From Emticicia sp. (GTDB lineage Bacteria > Bacteroidota > Bacteroidia > Cytophagales > Spirosomataceae): a DNA stretch of 42,720 nt. The stretch lies in NCBI GenBank assembly GCA_017495105.1, contig JAFEIL010000147.1, forward strand, positions 1 through 42,720. Direction: 5' to 3'. The notes under the pieces are model-generated. The model did no database searches. It was given only the letters and a program-made list of their open reading frames with translations, and was not told the DNA's origin. This document shows, piece by piece, positions 6,774-16,483 of the stretch (positions are counted from its first letter, which is position 1; each line of letters opens with the position of its first letter). A program made the translations under genes and the position numbers.

Positions 6774-8333
6774 ATGACAGCAAAATCAAATTTAGACAAA
6801 CTCGAAATTCTTAACCGCAAAAATGACAATGCACTTTTGGGTGGAGGCGAGAAAAGAATTGAAGCTCAACATAAAAAAGGGAAACTTACTGCTCGTGAAC
6901 GCATCGAACTATTGCTCGATGAAGGAACATTTGAAGAAATTGGCAAATTTGTGATGCACCGCAGTAAAGACTTTGGCTTAGATAAAGAATATTATTTGGG
7001 TGATGGAGTAGTAACTGGTTATGGTACAATTGCTGGACGTTTGGTCTATGTTTTTGCTCAAGATTTTACGGTTTTTGGGGGTTCACTTTCTGAAACCTAT
7101 GCTGAAAAAATCTGTAAAATCATGGATATGGCCATGAAAAATGGAGCTCCCGTAATTGGTTTGAATGATTCGGGTGGAGCAAGAATTCAAGAAGGCGTAA
7201 ACTCATTAGCAGGCTATGCCGATATTTTCTACCGCAATACTTTGGCTTCGGGGGTAATTCCACAGATTTCAGCAATTATGGGGCCGTGTGCAGGCGGAGC
7301 AGTTTACTCTCCAGCTTTAACAGACTTTGTAATGATGGTTGAAAACACTTCATATATGTTTGTAACTGGACCAAACGTCGTAAAAACCGTAACTCATGAA
7401 GATGTAAATTCTGAAGAGTTGGGCGGAGCAATGACTCACGCTACAAAATCGGGGGTTACGCAATTCGTATCAGCTAATGAAATTGCGTGTATAAACGACA
7501 TTAAAAAACTCTTTAGCTATATCCCTTCTAATTGCGAAGAACAACCGCCTTTTGCTTTTTATGAGACAAACGTCAACGAAAAACGTCCAGAATTAAATAA
7601 ATTAATTCCCGAAAACACCAATCAACCTTACGATATGCGTGAGGTAATAGAGCAATTGGTTGACGAAGGTAGTTTCTTTGAAGTACATAAAAACTTTGCA
7701 GAAAACATTGTTGTTGGTTTTGCTCGAATCGGTGGACGTTCAATCGGAATTGTAGGAAATCAGCCAGCTGTAATGGCCGGTGTTCTTGATATTAATGCAA
7801 GTATAAAAGGTGCGAGATTTGTACGTTTCTGTGATTGTTATAATATACCTCTCTTGGTTTTGGAAGATGTTCCAGGTTTTTTGCCAGGTACTGACCAAGA
7901 ATGGAATGGAATTATATCGCACGGTGCAAAACTCCTATATGCTTTCTGTGAGGCAACTGTTCCACGAATAACTGTAATTACTCGTAAAGCTTACGGCGGT
8001 GCATATTGCGTAATGAACTCAAAGCACATCGGTGCTGATATGAATTATGCTTGGACTTCGGCCGAAATTGCGGTAATGGGGGCAGCTGGTGCAGCCGAGA
8101 TTATTTTCAAAAAAGAAATTTCTGAGGCAGAAGATTCGGCGGCTGAATTAAAAAGCAAAATAGAAGAATACACCGATAAATTTGCAAATCCATATATGGC
8201 AGCAAACAGAGGCTACATCGACGAAGTGATTAATCCAACCGATACCCGTGAAAAGCTTTTGAAAGCATTCAAAATGCTTGAAAATAAGGCGGCTAATTTA
8301 CCTCGCAAAAAACACGGAAATATTCCTTTGTAA
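6774..8333 (+). CDS. Acyl-CoA carboxylase beta subunit (propionyl-CoA carboxylase-like carboxyltransferase)
   Basis: 519 aa, the family length. It begins with the typical [19 protein letters not shown], followed by crotonase-fold N- and C-domains. The two glycine-rich oxyanion-hole loops are visible as [13 protein letters not shown] and [16 protein letters not shown], and the biotin/acyl-CoA contact region reads [12 protein letters not shown]. The enzyme transfers carboxylate from carboxybiotin to propionyl-CoA or a related acyl-CoA in the cytoplasm. The biotin carboxylase and biotin carrier subunits are not in this window. The gene appears monocistronic, with a promoter-like TAGATTTG just upstream and a repeat element after it. 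Confidence 0.92.
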   Translation: MTAKSNLDKLEILNRKNDNALLGGGEKRIEAQHKKGKLTARERIELLLDEGTFEEIGKFVMHRSKDFGLDKEYYLGDGVVTGYGTIAGRLVYVFAQDFTVFGGSLSETYAEKICKIMDMAMKNGAPVIGLNDSGGARIQEGVNSLAGYADIFYRNTLASGVIPQISAIMGPCAGGAVYSPALTDFVMMVENTSYMFVTGPNVVKTVTHEDVNSEELGGAMTHATKSGVTQFVSANEIACINDIKKLFSYIPSNCEEQPPFAFYETNVNEKRPELNKLIPENTNQPYDMREVIEQLVDEGSFFEVHKNFAENIVVGFARIGGRSIGIVGNQPAVMAGVLDINASIKGARFVRFCDCYNIPLLVLEDVPGFLPGTDQEWNGIISHGAKLLYAFCEATVPRITVITRKAYGGAYCVMNSKHIGADMNYAWTSAEIAVMGAAGAAEIIFKKEISEAEDSAAELKSKIEEYTDKFANPYMAANRGYIDEVINPTDTREKLLKAFKMLENKAANLPRKKHGNIPL

Positions 8334-8467
8334 ACAATAATCTTGCTAATTAAGTACAGAGGCAAAAGATATGAGACAAAACATTTGAGACCGTTCGCCA
8401 CAACGATAAAATACTCGTTATCAATATTTATAGTATTTGAATTTGTCGTTTAATATTGTCTTTTTAC

Positions 8468-8590
8468 TTACTGAAACGAAAATGAACAACAAGGAAATGT
8501 TAATTAATTTACTGATAAACAAGCCTTTACTACTGTGTCGAACCATCTCAAATCCTGTATCTCAAATCTCGTATCTCAATACTTAAAAAA
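8468..8590. repeat. Dispersed intergenic repeat, copy B
   Basis: It starts TTACTGAAACGAAAAT and shares with copy A (2579-2740) the blocks ACAAGGA, AATT, TGATAA, CAAGC and CGAACCATCTCAAATCC, in the same order and spacing. Copy B ends with a small ATCTCAAAT/GTATCTCAAT word repeat. It fills the gap between convergent genes. Confidence 0.7.
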
Positions 8591-8594
8591 TAAT

Positions 8595-11500
8595 CTAGGC
8601 CACTCGCACAACCTCACTTGTTTCTAAGTAGACCAGCATCATTTCTATATTTTCAAAGCCCATTTGGCGGTAGAGTTTACCGTAATTACGCACTTGTCGA
8701 GCGTTGCGTTCATGTTTGTTTGGGTCTTTACTTGTGCCTGTTGTATAATCAATGATATACACAATACCATCTTTCATTACTACTCGGTCAGGGCATTGTG
8801 ACTCTGTTCCGTTGAGTAATATTTCTCGCTGATTATCAACCTGTAAGCCTTCCTCAAAGAGTGCTTTAAGTTCAGGCAAAGCAATAATTTCCTCAATAGA
8901 CTCTATGATTTCATGGCTTTCTTTCGGACTCAAAACTCCCTCAAATTCAAGCAGTTGAATAGCGTTCGGAATATCCTTTCGAGTCTTGATTTTCACAAAT
9001 GCCTCATGCAATTTATTCACTCGGTCTTTGGTCTTATCAAGCGTTTCGGAGTCGAAAATTTTCTCAGAAATTCGACGTAAACGAAGTTTATCACTACGGT
9101 CTTCACTTACTACTTTTGGCAGAAAAATAACATCTCGCTCTGCAGTGGTAGGCTTTTCTTTTTTAATGAAATGCCCTTTACTGATTTCATAAATATTTTG
9201 GTCGGGCTGATATAACTCTACTGATTGTAAAAAGCCTTGCATCAATCCTCCTACTCCTTGTACTTTATTATGGTGATTTTTTCCTGAAAGCACAAAAAGC
9301 TTATCGACCGCCCTCGTAAATGCCACATAAAGCATATTGAGATTTTCCAGAAATATCGCTTCGAATTCTTTGCCATATTGTCCCGATAAATCAGTCATCA
9401 ACATTCGGCTATTTATCTTTACGGGAGCCGATAAAAGCCGAACGGTATCGCCTTCTTTTTCATAACTAAGTTCCTCATAATCAAGCACTTCTAAATCTGC
9501 CCAAAGTTCTGAATAATTATTTGGTTCGGTATCCCATTGAGCATACGGAATAATTACGACTGGATATTCAAGTCCTTTTGAGCGATGAACTGTTGTAATT
9601 GTGATGGCATCTTGCTCAGCAGGAGATTTGACCGAAAGTGCCGAACTATCTTTTTTCTCATCCCAAAACTTTAAGAAATCTTGTAGATGATTACTTTCTT
9701 TAAGGCTGTAATTTAGCACTACATCCAAAAATCTAAAAAGATAAGATTTACGGTCTGTTCTCTCGAAAAGTTGAAAAATATGAATGATTTTTTCGGCCAA
9801 TTCGTAAATCCCTGCTTTATTGAGATTGATTGAGTTAATCGTAAATCCATGCTGGGCAAAAAGCAAATAAAAATCAGTAATTTGTGCGGCATCAACGGCT
9901 TCCGAAATTAAATCATTGTCTTTATTATCAGGTATATGTCCAAGAATTGTTTGATAAAATAAATACGCAACTTCCGATTTTGCCAATCGATTATCGGGTT
10001 GATTGACTACTCGCATAAAAGCTACTAAAAGCCGCACAATTGGCGAGTTTTTTAGCAAAAGTGAGTCACGGGAAATGATATTATAATTTGCTTCGACTAA
10101 AAAATTAGCCATTTCGGCCGATTCTTTATTTTTTCGACACAAAATAGCGATATCGCCCATTGAATAACCTTCATCAAGTACTTGCCGAATTATTTCAACC
10201 GTGCGACCCAACATCAAATTTTCACCTTTTACATAATCTAAAAATTCAATTTGCACATGCCCACCAGTTTTGGCTTTTTCTGGAATTTTCTGCTCAAAAC
10301 CAGCATAAACATCTATCAAAAACGGATGAATATTTTTATATTCGTTCATCACCGATGCAAAAAAGCGATTATTAAAATCAATTACTTCTCGGCTACTCCG
10401 GTAATTCGTAGTTAAGTTTTCTGGGTTTAAATAGTTAGAAATCGACATAAACTGCTCAATCTGAAAATCTTGAATGAGCGAATTATCCATTAACTTTTCA
10501 ACCTCTTTTTTGAATAAATGCACAATTAACTCCATTTTTCCGCCTCGCCAACGATAAATCGCCTGCTTTGCGTCACCCACGATGAGATTGAAGTGATTGT
10601 TGGCAAGCGAGTTTTCAATGAGCGGCAAAAGGTTATAAAACTGCATATCCGATGTATCCTGAAACTCATCGACCAGCAAATGATTATAGCGTTCGCCGAT
10701 ACGTTCGTAGATAAAGGGCACGGGTTCAGATAAAATGATTTGCAGAATTTTACGGTTAAATTCTGATATAAAAACTTGATTTTTGTCTGCTAAAACATTA
10801 TCAAATTCAGTCTTGATTTTTTTTAGTAAAGACAGTTTACGAAGGTTGGGTTTAATCATCGTAAATAAGGCATATTTTGGCAAATGCTTGGTTTTGAATT
10901 CCTGCATTTCGTTGAAAACTGCCGTTAAATCCTCCTTTATTGCATCAATTGCTACCTTAGTTGGTGTTGATGTTTTGGCACCATACCATTTATCTTCATT
11001 GATAGCCGCCCATTGGTAAGAATTTGGCGATTTATCTTTTTTTCTAAAATATTCATCCTCAAAATCATCTCGCATATTATAAAAATACCCACCAATACCT
11101 TTTGCTTTTTGCGTAAAATCATCAACGCTAAGTCCTTGATTTTCAATATATTGAATTGCTTTTTCGGTTAAAGCTTTGATACGATTATCAATCGAATTTA
11201 GATACGTATAAATATTATCTGAAATATGCCAAAAATCCTTTGAGTCGAGCGAATCGAGCTTGATAATTGCTGAATAAAATTGGTCGTTAATAAGGTGATT
11301 CCCAAATTCGGCAAGTTCTTCGATTACGAAATTCCATGTTTTTCCATCAGATACCTTTTCTTCTACGAAATGCTCCAAAATACGGGTCAAATCTTGGTGT
11401 TCATCAAAGCCTGCTTTTTCAATCAATCTTTCGACGGCCTCGGTCAATACGGTTTTGGAATCTAAAACGATTTCATAATTATAAGGCAAGCCCAAATCTT

Positions 11501-11885
11501 CGGTAAAAGCATTGACAAGCTGATTAACGAAACTATCAATTGTCTTTACGGCAAAATCTGAGTATTGCTGGATGATATGACTAAAAACCGCCGCCGCTCT
11601 CTGCTGTATGGTATCATCTGGAAGTTTTAGTTCTCCAGCAATTTCTCTGAACATTCCCCAAAACTTTGACTTTTCATTAAAGTTCTGTGTATCTGCAATG
11701 TCTTTCAAGGCAACCAAGATTCGCTCCTTCATTTCAGACGCCGCATCATTGGTAAAAGTAATCGCCAAAATTCGTTTGTAATAATTAACTTTATCGCTAC
11801 CAAGTGCGAGCTTTAAATACTCTTTGGTAAGTGTATAAGTTTTCCCCGACCCAGCCGATGAGCTATAAATATTAAATTTTGACAT
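8595..11885 (-). CDS. UvrD/AddA-like helicase with C-terminal PD-(D/E)XK-type domain
   Basis: 1096 aa, a superfamily 1A helicase of the RecB/AddA group. Walker A is SSAGSGKTYT (residues 9-18), motif II is VDEFQDTS (405-412), and motif III/IV region is GDAKQAIYRWRGG (437-449). Later motifs include TTNYRSS, TTVHRSKGLEYPVV and NMLYVAFTRA. The last 65 residues look like a RecB-type nuclease end (DRVVMKDGIVYIIDYTTG ... QVRNYGKLY). The canonical DYKTG lysine is a threonine here (T1048, codon ACA at 8742-8744), so cleavage activity is uncertain. Such proteins usually work with AddB in end resection and recombination repair; no addB is adjacent. The gene is transcribed alone and reads toward a repeat block. 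Confidence 0.9.
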   Translation of the reverse strand: MSKFNIYSSSAGSGKTYTLTKEYLKLALGSDKVNYYKRILAITFTNDAASEMKERILVALKDIADTQNFNEKSKFWGMFREIAGELKLPDDTIQQRAAAVFSHIIQQYSDFAVKTIDSFVNQLVNAFTEDLGLPYNYEIVLDSKTVLTEAVERLIEKAGFDEHQDLTRILEHFVEEKVSDGKTWNFVIEELAEFGNHLINDQFYSAIIKLDSLDSKDFWHISDNIYTYLNSIDNRIKALTEKAIQYIENQGLSVDDFTQKAKGIGGYFYNMRDDFEDEYFRKKDKSPNSYQWAAINEDKWYGAKTSTPTKVAIDAIKEDLTAVFNEMQEFKTKHLPKYALFTMIKPNLRKLSLLKKIKTEFDNVLADKNQVFISEFNRKILQIILSEPVPFIYERIGERYNHLLVDEFQDTSDMQFYNLLPLIENSLANNHFNLIVGDAKQAIYRWRGGKMELIVHLFKKEVEKLMDNSLIQDFQIEQFMSISNYLNPENLTTNYRSSREVIDFNNRFFASVMNEYKNIHPFLIDVYAGFEQKIPEKAKTGGHVQIEFLDYVKGENLMLGRTVEIIRQVLDEGYSMGDIAILCRKNKESAEMANFLVEANYNIISRDSLLLKNSPIVRLLVAFMRVVNQPDNRLAKSEVAYLFYQTILGHIPDNKDNDLISEAVDAAQITDFYLLFAQHGFTINSINLNKAGIYELAEKIIHIFQLFERTDRKSYLFRFLDVVLNYSLKESNHLQDFLKFWDEKKDSSALSVKSPAEQDAITITTVHRSKGLEYPVVIIPYAQWDTEPNNYSELWADLEVLDYEELSYEKEGDTVRLLSAPVKINSRMLMTDLSGQYGKEFEAIFLENLNMLYVAFTRAVDKLFVLSGKNHHNKVQGVGGLMQGFLQSVELYQPDQNIYEISKGHFIKKEKPTTAERDVIFLPKVVSEDRSDKLRLRRISEKIFDSETLDKTKDRVNKLHEAFVKIKTRKDIPNAIQLLEFEGVLSPKESHEIIESIEEIIALPELKALFEEGLQVDNQREILLNGTESQCPDRVVMKDGIVYIIDYTTGTSKDPNKHERNARQVRNYGKLYRQMGFENIEMMLVYLETSEVVRVA

Positions 11886-11927
11886 TCGATGCGTAAATAT
11901 TTATTGTTTTTTTGAGAATAATATGTG

Positions 11928-11978
11928 AGGAGTCTACTACATACACCTTCACAAAGTGGGCGTATGCAATAGGCTCCT
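11928..11978. repeat. Imperfect 20-bp inverted repeat
   Basis: Arms at 11928-11947 (AGGAGTCTACTACATACACC) and 11959-11978 match at 16 of 20 positions around an 11-base spacer. It lies between the dehydratase stop and the helicase start. It could act as a transcript-end hairpin for the dehydratase mRNA, although no T-run follows. Confidence 0.55.
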
Positions 11979-11991
11979 ACTCTATTAAATT

Positions 11992-13719
11992 TTAATGCGA
12001 CTCCCTTTTTACTTCATGTCCTGATTTTCCGACTAAAAAGTCTAAATCAGCACCTTTATCGGCTTGCATTACGGTATTAATATACATTTTAGTATAACCT
12101 CGGTCATAGCCTAAATCAATCGGCTGCCAGTTTTTGCGACGTTCGGCCAATTCTTCATCCGAAACATGCAAATGAATTTTACGGTTTAACACATCTACCT
12201 CAATCTCGTCACCGTTTTGTACCAATCCAAGCGTTCCGCCAACTGCTGATTCTGGCGATGCATGCAAAAATACTGTTCCATAGGCTGTTCCGCTCATACG
12301 AGCATCAGAGATACGCACCATATCAGTAATGCCTTTTTCGAGCAATTTCCTTGGCAACTGCATGTTTCCAACTTCGGGCATTCCTGGATAGCCTTTCGGG
12401 CCAACGTTTTTCAAGACCATTACCGACGTTTCATCAATTTCGAGATTTGGGTCGTCGATACGAGCGTGATAATCTTCGATTGTTTCAAAAACCACCGCCT
12501 TTCCTCTGTGTTGCATCAAATGTGGAGAAGCGGCTGAAGGCTTGATAACCGCACCATTTTCGCAAAGATTGCCTTTCACAACTGCTATTCCTCCTTCATT
12601 CAAAATTGGTTTATCTATTCTTGCAATTACATCTTCATTCCAAATCTTCGCACCTTTCGAGTTTTCAACCAAACTTTTTCCATTTATTGTAATGGCATCA
12701 CGGTGCAAGTGTTTTTCCATTTCTTTTATTACTGCAGGAAGTCCACCAGCATAATAAAAATCTTCCATCAAATATTTACCCGAAGGCATCAAGTTTAACA
12801 AAAATGGCATTTTACTGCCAATTTCATCAAAATCTTTGAGATTTATATCCACACCAATTCGCCCAGCAATTGCTAAAAGATGAAGCACCAAGTTTGTAGA
12901 ACCACCAACGGCTGCATTCATCATAATTGCATTTTCAAAGGCTTCACGAGTTAGCACTTTTGAAAGCGATAGGTTTTCTTTTACCATTTCAACTGCTCGC
13001 ATGCCCGACATATGAGCCAACACTTTTTTGCGAGAATCAGCCGCTGGAATTGCCGATGCTCCTGGCAATGTTAGCCCCAAAGCTTCAACCATAACTGCCA
13101 TTGTTGAGGCTGTTCCCATTGTTGAACAATGCCCAATACTTCGGCTCATACACGATTCGGCTTCTTCAAATTCTTCGGGAGTCATTTTTCCAGTTTTCAA
13201 ATCATCTGCAAAACGCCACACGTCAGTACCCGAACCAATAGCTTTCCCTTGAAAACGACCATTGAGCATTGGCCCACCCGGCACAACAATCGTTGGAAGG
13301 TCACAACTAGCGGCACCCATTACGAGCGATGGCGTGGTTTTATCACAACCAGTCAGTAAAACAATAGCATCAAAAGGATTTCCTCTGATACTTTCTTCGA
13401 CTGTCATTGCAGCTAGATTACGATAGAGCATAGCAGTTGGACGAATGATAGTTTCGCCAAGCGACATCACTGGAAACTCTAATGGAAAGCCTCCTGCTTC
13501 ATAAACACCGTTCTTTACCACTTGAGCCAATTCTCTAAAATGCCCGTTACAGGGCGTAACCTCAGACCATGTATTACAGATTCCGATTACTGGTTTACCC
13601 TTAAACTGATGTGCTGGATAGCCTTGATTTTTTATCCAACTTCGATAGATAAATCCGTCTTTTCCTTCTTTCCCGAACCAATCTTGGCTGCGTAAGTTTT
13701 CGTTTTCCTGATTAGGCAT
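11992..13719 (-). CDS. IlvD/Edd family dehydratase, sugar-acid (arabinonate/xylonate) type
   Basis: 575 aa. The N-terminus (DWFGKEGKDGFIYRSWIKNQG) and overall length match the sugar-acid branch (L-arabinonate/D-xylonate dehydratases) better than biosynthetic dihydroxy-acid dehydratase. Three cysteines fit [2Fe-2S] ligation: C57 (VTPCNGH), C125 (TGCDKTTP) and C198 (IGHCSTMGT). D126 and K127 next to C125 are the usual Mg2+ and carbamylated-lysine positions, and the C-terminal RISDARMSGTAYG carries the catalytic serine. It would convert an aldonate to a 2-keto-3-deoxy acid in the cytoplasm. No pathway partner lies nearby, so the exact sugar is unknown. A small palindrome sits 21 bp upstream of the ATG. 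Confidence 0.88.
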   Translation of the reverse strand: MPNQENENLRSQDWFGKEGKDGFIYRSWIKNQGYPAHQFKGKPVIGICNTWSEVTPCNGHFRELAQVVKNGVYEAGGFPLEFPVMSLGETIIRPTAMLYRNLAAMTVEESIRGNPFDAIVLLTGCDKTTPSLVMGAASCDLPTIVVPGGPMLNGRFQGKAIGSGTDVWRFADDLKTGKMTPEEFEEAESCMSRSIGHCSTMGTASTMAVMVEALGLTLPGASAIPAADSRKKVLAHMSGMRAVEMVKENLSLSKVLTREAFENAIMMNAAVGGSTNLVLHLLAIAGRIGVDINLKDFDEIGSKMPFLLNLMPSGKYLMEDFYYAGGLPAVIKEMEKHLHRDAITINGKSLVENSKGAKIWNEDVIARIDKPILNEGGIAVVKGNLCENGAVIKPSAASPHLMQHRGKAVVFETIEDYHARIDDPNLEIDETSVMVLKNVGPKGYPGMPEVGNMQLPRKLLEKGITDMVRISDARMSGTAYGTVFLHASPESAVGGTLGLVQNGDEIEVDVLNRKIHLHVSDEELAERRKNWQPIDLGYDRGYTKMYINTVMQADKGADLDFLVGKSGHEVKRESH

Positions 13720-13739
13720 AATTATTATGTAGTTTTATT

Positions 13740-13757
13740 GGTCAAACACGCTTGACC
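13740..13757. promoter_or_regulatory. Operator-like palindrome upstream of the dehydratase
   Basis: GGTCAA and TTGACC flank a 6-base spacer, 21 bp before the minus-strand ATG at 13719. A second half (TTGGTC) follows at 13759. The size fits a dimeric repressor site or a leader hairpin; this is inference. Confidence 0.3.
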
Positions 13758-13924
13758 TTGGTCGATAAATATATTTCTTTGTTTATTTATTTTGAATTAA
13801 ATTCTTGTTTATTAACTGATTATCAGAGTGTTATAAAGTATAAATACTGAATTTAGATTATTATTTTAAAACTATATTAAGATGATTTTCAATAAAAAAG
13901 TGATAAAATTCTACCAAAAATCCT

Positions 13925-13932
13925 TACTTTTG
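13925..13932 (+). promoter_or_regulatory. Putative -7 promoter element of the DUF937-OmpA gene
   Basis: TACTTTTG fits TAnnTTTG and lies 68 bp before the ATG at 14001. It overlaps the GTG at 13932 that could extend the frame, which argues against that upstream start. Confidence 0.45.
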
Positions 13933-14000
13933 TGTTGTTTTGCACCAAATTAGAAATTTTGCTGGAAAATATTGCCAATTATTTAAATAAAAATAAACTT

Positions 14001-15395
14001 ATGAACTTATTTGATACGTTGAACGAGGCTCTGACAGATGAAGTGGTATCAAAAATTGCCAAGCTTTCTGAGGAAGAGCCAGAAAAAACACGAAAAGCCT
14101 TAGATGGAATTTTTTATACGTTAATAGCGGGCTTGATTCGTCGTACGGGCAGTATGATGAGTGTTAGTATGCTTTACAATCAAATCCAAAAAGGCAATCA
14201 AGGTGGCGAAATGATTGGAGATGTGATGTCTTATCTTAATAAAAAAGATAGGTTAGATCATATACAAAAAATAGGTGACGGACTCATTAGTCAGATTTTT
14301 CCTGCATACAAAAGCCCCTTAGTGAGTATGATTGGTACTTATGCGGGTATCAAGAAAATCTCTTCGACGATGTATTCAACGCTTGCTGCTCCAATGCTGA
14401 TTGATGCAGTAAATAAAGAAATTGACTCCAACAAATTGGATGTTGATGGCTTGATTACTTATTTGAGCGACCACCACAAGCCACTCTTCAAATTAGTTCC
14501 AGAAGAATTGTTGGAGAAAATGATTCCGCAATTAGGTTTGCAGGAATTACTCTCACCAAAATTTGTTACCGCCAAAAAAATGGAATCTGGCAAACTTGTT
14601 CCTTTCAAAGGCAAAAATACTGTTTCGACTGATGAAACGCCTGACTCCGCAACCAAAAAAATGGCGTCGAGAAAAATAGTTACTTTCAAAGGCAAAACTG
14701 TTGTGTCGACTGATGAAACATCTGTATCTACAACAAAAAGTGCTACTGTTTTGGAAACTAATGAAAAAGAAGAAGAAGAAACGACTAGTTCTCCTATTCC
14801 TATGAAATTATTGGTGATTGGTTTGATTGGAGTATTGGCAATCGCTGGAGGAATATATTGGTACATGAATTTCTATAATCCTACGCAGTCTCAATCGACC
14901 GGTGAAGAATCAATTATTGACTCTACTGCTATTCAACCTGATACAATCACAAAGGCAATCATTGATTCGGTAGCGATAAAAGACTCATTGAAATTATCTA
15001 CTGCGGCAAGCACACCAACACCGACTTTAGCTGAACAAAATAGTGCTTTTGCTGAAACTCTAGATGCCTATTTGACCGATAAAGCCAAGCCAGTTGGTAA
15101 GGTTTTCCCAATTACAAATCTAGCGTTTATTAAAGGTTCGCAAGCTTTAGATACTGATTCTGATTTGATTATTAAACAATTAGCCGATTTAATGAACAAG
15201 TATCCAAAAATGCAAGTTCAATTACAAGGACACTCTACTAATGCAGTTGGCATGGACAATAAAACAATGGCAACGAAGCGAGCATTTGCTATCAAAAAGA
15301 GACTAATGGTAAAAGGAATTGTAGAAAAAAGAATTGATGCAATTGGTGTGAATGGAGCGAGTAATGGTGCTGATTTTAAAGTAGTTTCGAAATAA
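14001..15395 (+). CDS. DUF937 - transmembrane - OmpA-like C-terminal domain protein
   Basis: 464 aa from the ATG at 14001; the frame is open to a GTG at 13932, but that codon lies inside a promoter-like motif. Residues 1 to about 185 are a helical DUF937 (YidB-like) domain opening MNLFDTLNEALTDEVVSKIA. A Ser/Thr/Lys linker follows, with a tandem duplication of 27 residues (DNA period 81 bp, 14574-14735). One transmembrane helix (LLVIGLIGVLAIAGGIYWYM) leads to a Ser/Thr-rich spacer and a C-terminal OmpA-like domain (LQGHSTNAVGMDNKTMATKRA). This suggests an inner-membrane protein with its DUF937 part in the cytoplasm and the OmpA part binding peptidoglycan in the periplasm. Function is unknown. 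A good terminator follows. Confidence 0.82.
   Translation: MNLFDTLNEALTDEVVSKIAKLSEEEPEKTRKALDGIFYTLIAGLIRRTGSMMSVSMLYNQIQKGNQGGEMIGDVMSYLNKKDRLDHIQKIGDGLISQIFPAYKSPLVSMIGTYAGIKKISSTMYSTLAAPMLIDAVNKEIDSNKLDVDGLITYLSDHHKPLFKLVPEELLEKMIPQLGLQELLSPKFVTAKKMESGKLVPFKGKNTVSTDETPDSATKKMASRKIVTFKGKTVVSTDETSVSTTKSATVLETNEKEEEETTSSPIPMKLLVIGLIGVLAIAGGIYWYMNFYNPTQSQSTGEESIIDSTAIQPDTITKAIIDSVAIKDSLKLSTAASTPTPTLAEQNSAFAETLDAYLTDKAKPVGKVFPITNLAFIKGSQALDTDSDLIIKQLADLMNKYPKMQVQLQGHSTNAVGMDNKTMATKRAFAIKKRLMVKGIVEKRIDAIGVNGASNGADFKVVSK
14574..14735 (+). repeat. 81-bp tandem duplication inside the DUF937-OmpA gene
   Basis: Two consecutive 81-bp units (14574-14654, 14655-14735) encode KKM.S.K.V.FKGK..VSTDET-type linker segments of 27 residues. 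The divergence between units is moderate, so the duplication is not fresh. Confidence 0.8.
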
Positions 15396-15415
15396 GCTAA
15401 ATTACATATAAATAG

Positions 15416-15446
15416 AAAAAGCGTGGAGGAAGACTTCACGCTTTTT
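15416..15446 (+). terminator. Intrinsic terminator
   Basis: AAAAAGCGTGGAG pairs with the segment ending in CACGCTTTTT over 13 positions (one G-U) around a 5-base loop, followed by more T bases. Confidence 0.85.
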
Positions 15447-15584
15447 TGTTTTTGACTCACCATAAAATATATACACACTTTAAGAATATCATTCAATAAA
15501 CGGTTAATAGTACGATAAATTTATAAAAAGCCAAGCTTATTTATTGTCCGTCTATCCGTACCATATAAAAGACTGTGTAACAAA

Positions 15585-15614
15585 TTGAATATTTGAGTTT
15601 AATTCATACTTTTG
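15585..15614 (+). promoter_or_regulatory. Bacteroidota-type promoter of the DUF4184 gene
   Basis: TTG at 15585-15587, a 19-bp spacer and TACTTTTG at 15607-15614 fit the -33/-7 pattern well. The ATG follows 140 bp later. Confidence 0.5.
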
Positions 15615-15754
15615 AAAAAAATATTTTTCAATTTTAGGAAAACAATGTAACTAGAAGAAATATAGATGCAACTAAGTTAATGCTTCGTTTTACATACTTT
15701 ACCACCAATTACAAAAAACGACACTGAACCAAAAAACGAATAGACAAAGAAGTA

Positions 15755-16483
15755 ATGCCATTTACATTTTCACACCCAGCAATAGTTTTACCGTTGACAT
15801 TTTTGCCTCGACAATGGTTTTCGTTGACTGGACTTGTTATCGGCAGTTTGACACCTGACTTTGAATATTTTTTAAGAATGAGAATCAAGAGTAATTACAG
15901 CCATACAATTGACGGACTTTTTTGGTTTGACTTGCCATTAGGACTTTTTCTTGCCTTTATTTTTCACAACATTGTTCGGGACAGTTTATTTGACAACTTG
16001 CCGAAAGTATTAAAATCACGATTTTTGACTTTTAAGCAGTTTGAATGGAACATATACTTCAAACAAAATTGGTTGGTGGTGACAATTTCAATTCTAATCG
16101 GTGCTGCTTTACACATTTTTTGGGATAGTTTTACTCATGGTCACGGTTATTTTGTGGAGACAATTCCAGCATTACAAAACTCGGTTCCCTTTTTAGGCAA
16201 ACAGATGCCAATCTTGAAAATATTGCAACACTCTTCAACTTTACTCGGTGGAATTGTAATTGCTTTTGCTAATTATAAACTGCCGACCAATAAAATTGAA
16301 AATGAAAATATAAATTTGAAATATTGGATAATTTTAGCAGGATTAACTTTGACAATTATTGTATTAAGAATTTTAAGCGGACTTGACTTCAAGCAATACG
16401 GAAACATAATCGTGACAGCCATTTCCGCAGGACTAATTCCATTAGTATTGACACCTATAATTCTCACAAAATTCAAAAAATAA
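15755..16483 (+). CDS. DUF4184 family membrane protein
   Basis: 242 aa. The opening MPFTFSHPAIVLPL and the following GSLTPDFEYFLR are typical of DUF4184. About six hydrophobic segments follow, with conserved His/Asp clusters (DSFTHGHGYF) near the middle that resemble metal-dependent membrane hydrolase-like sites (compare YdjM/LexA-regulated membrane proteins with a related FTHS layout). Function is not established. The final residues KFKK suggest a cytoplasmic C-terminus. The gene is alone, with a plausible promoter about 140 bp upstream. Confidence 0.85.
   Translation: MPFTFSHPAIVLPLTFLPRQWFSLTGLVIGSLTPDFEYFLRMRIKSNYSHTIDGLFWFDLPLGLFLAFIFHNIVRDSLFDNLPKVLKSRFLTFKQFEWNIYFKQNWLVVTISILIGAALHIFWDSFTHGHGYFVETIPALQNSVPFLGKQMPILKILQHSSTLLGGIVIAFANYKLPTNKIENENINLKYWIILAGLTLTIIVLRILSGLDFKQYGNIIVTAISAGLIPLVLTPIILTKFKK

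Larger units (their letters stand above)
15396..15754. other. Intergenic gap: terminator, promoter and long leader
   Basis: This 359-bp gap holds the terminator of the DUF937-OmpA gene (15416-15446) and a good promoter (15585-15614). The DUF4184 gene then has a leader of about 130 bases in which I see no structure or open frame. Confidence 0.5.

Noticed and set aside
12262-13359. Several plus-strand frames of 60-90 codons inside the dehydratase gene
   Set aside because: They are shadows of the conserved IlvD/Edd frame on the other strand.
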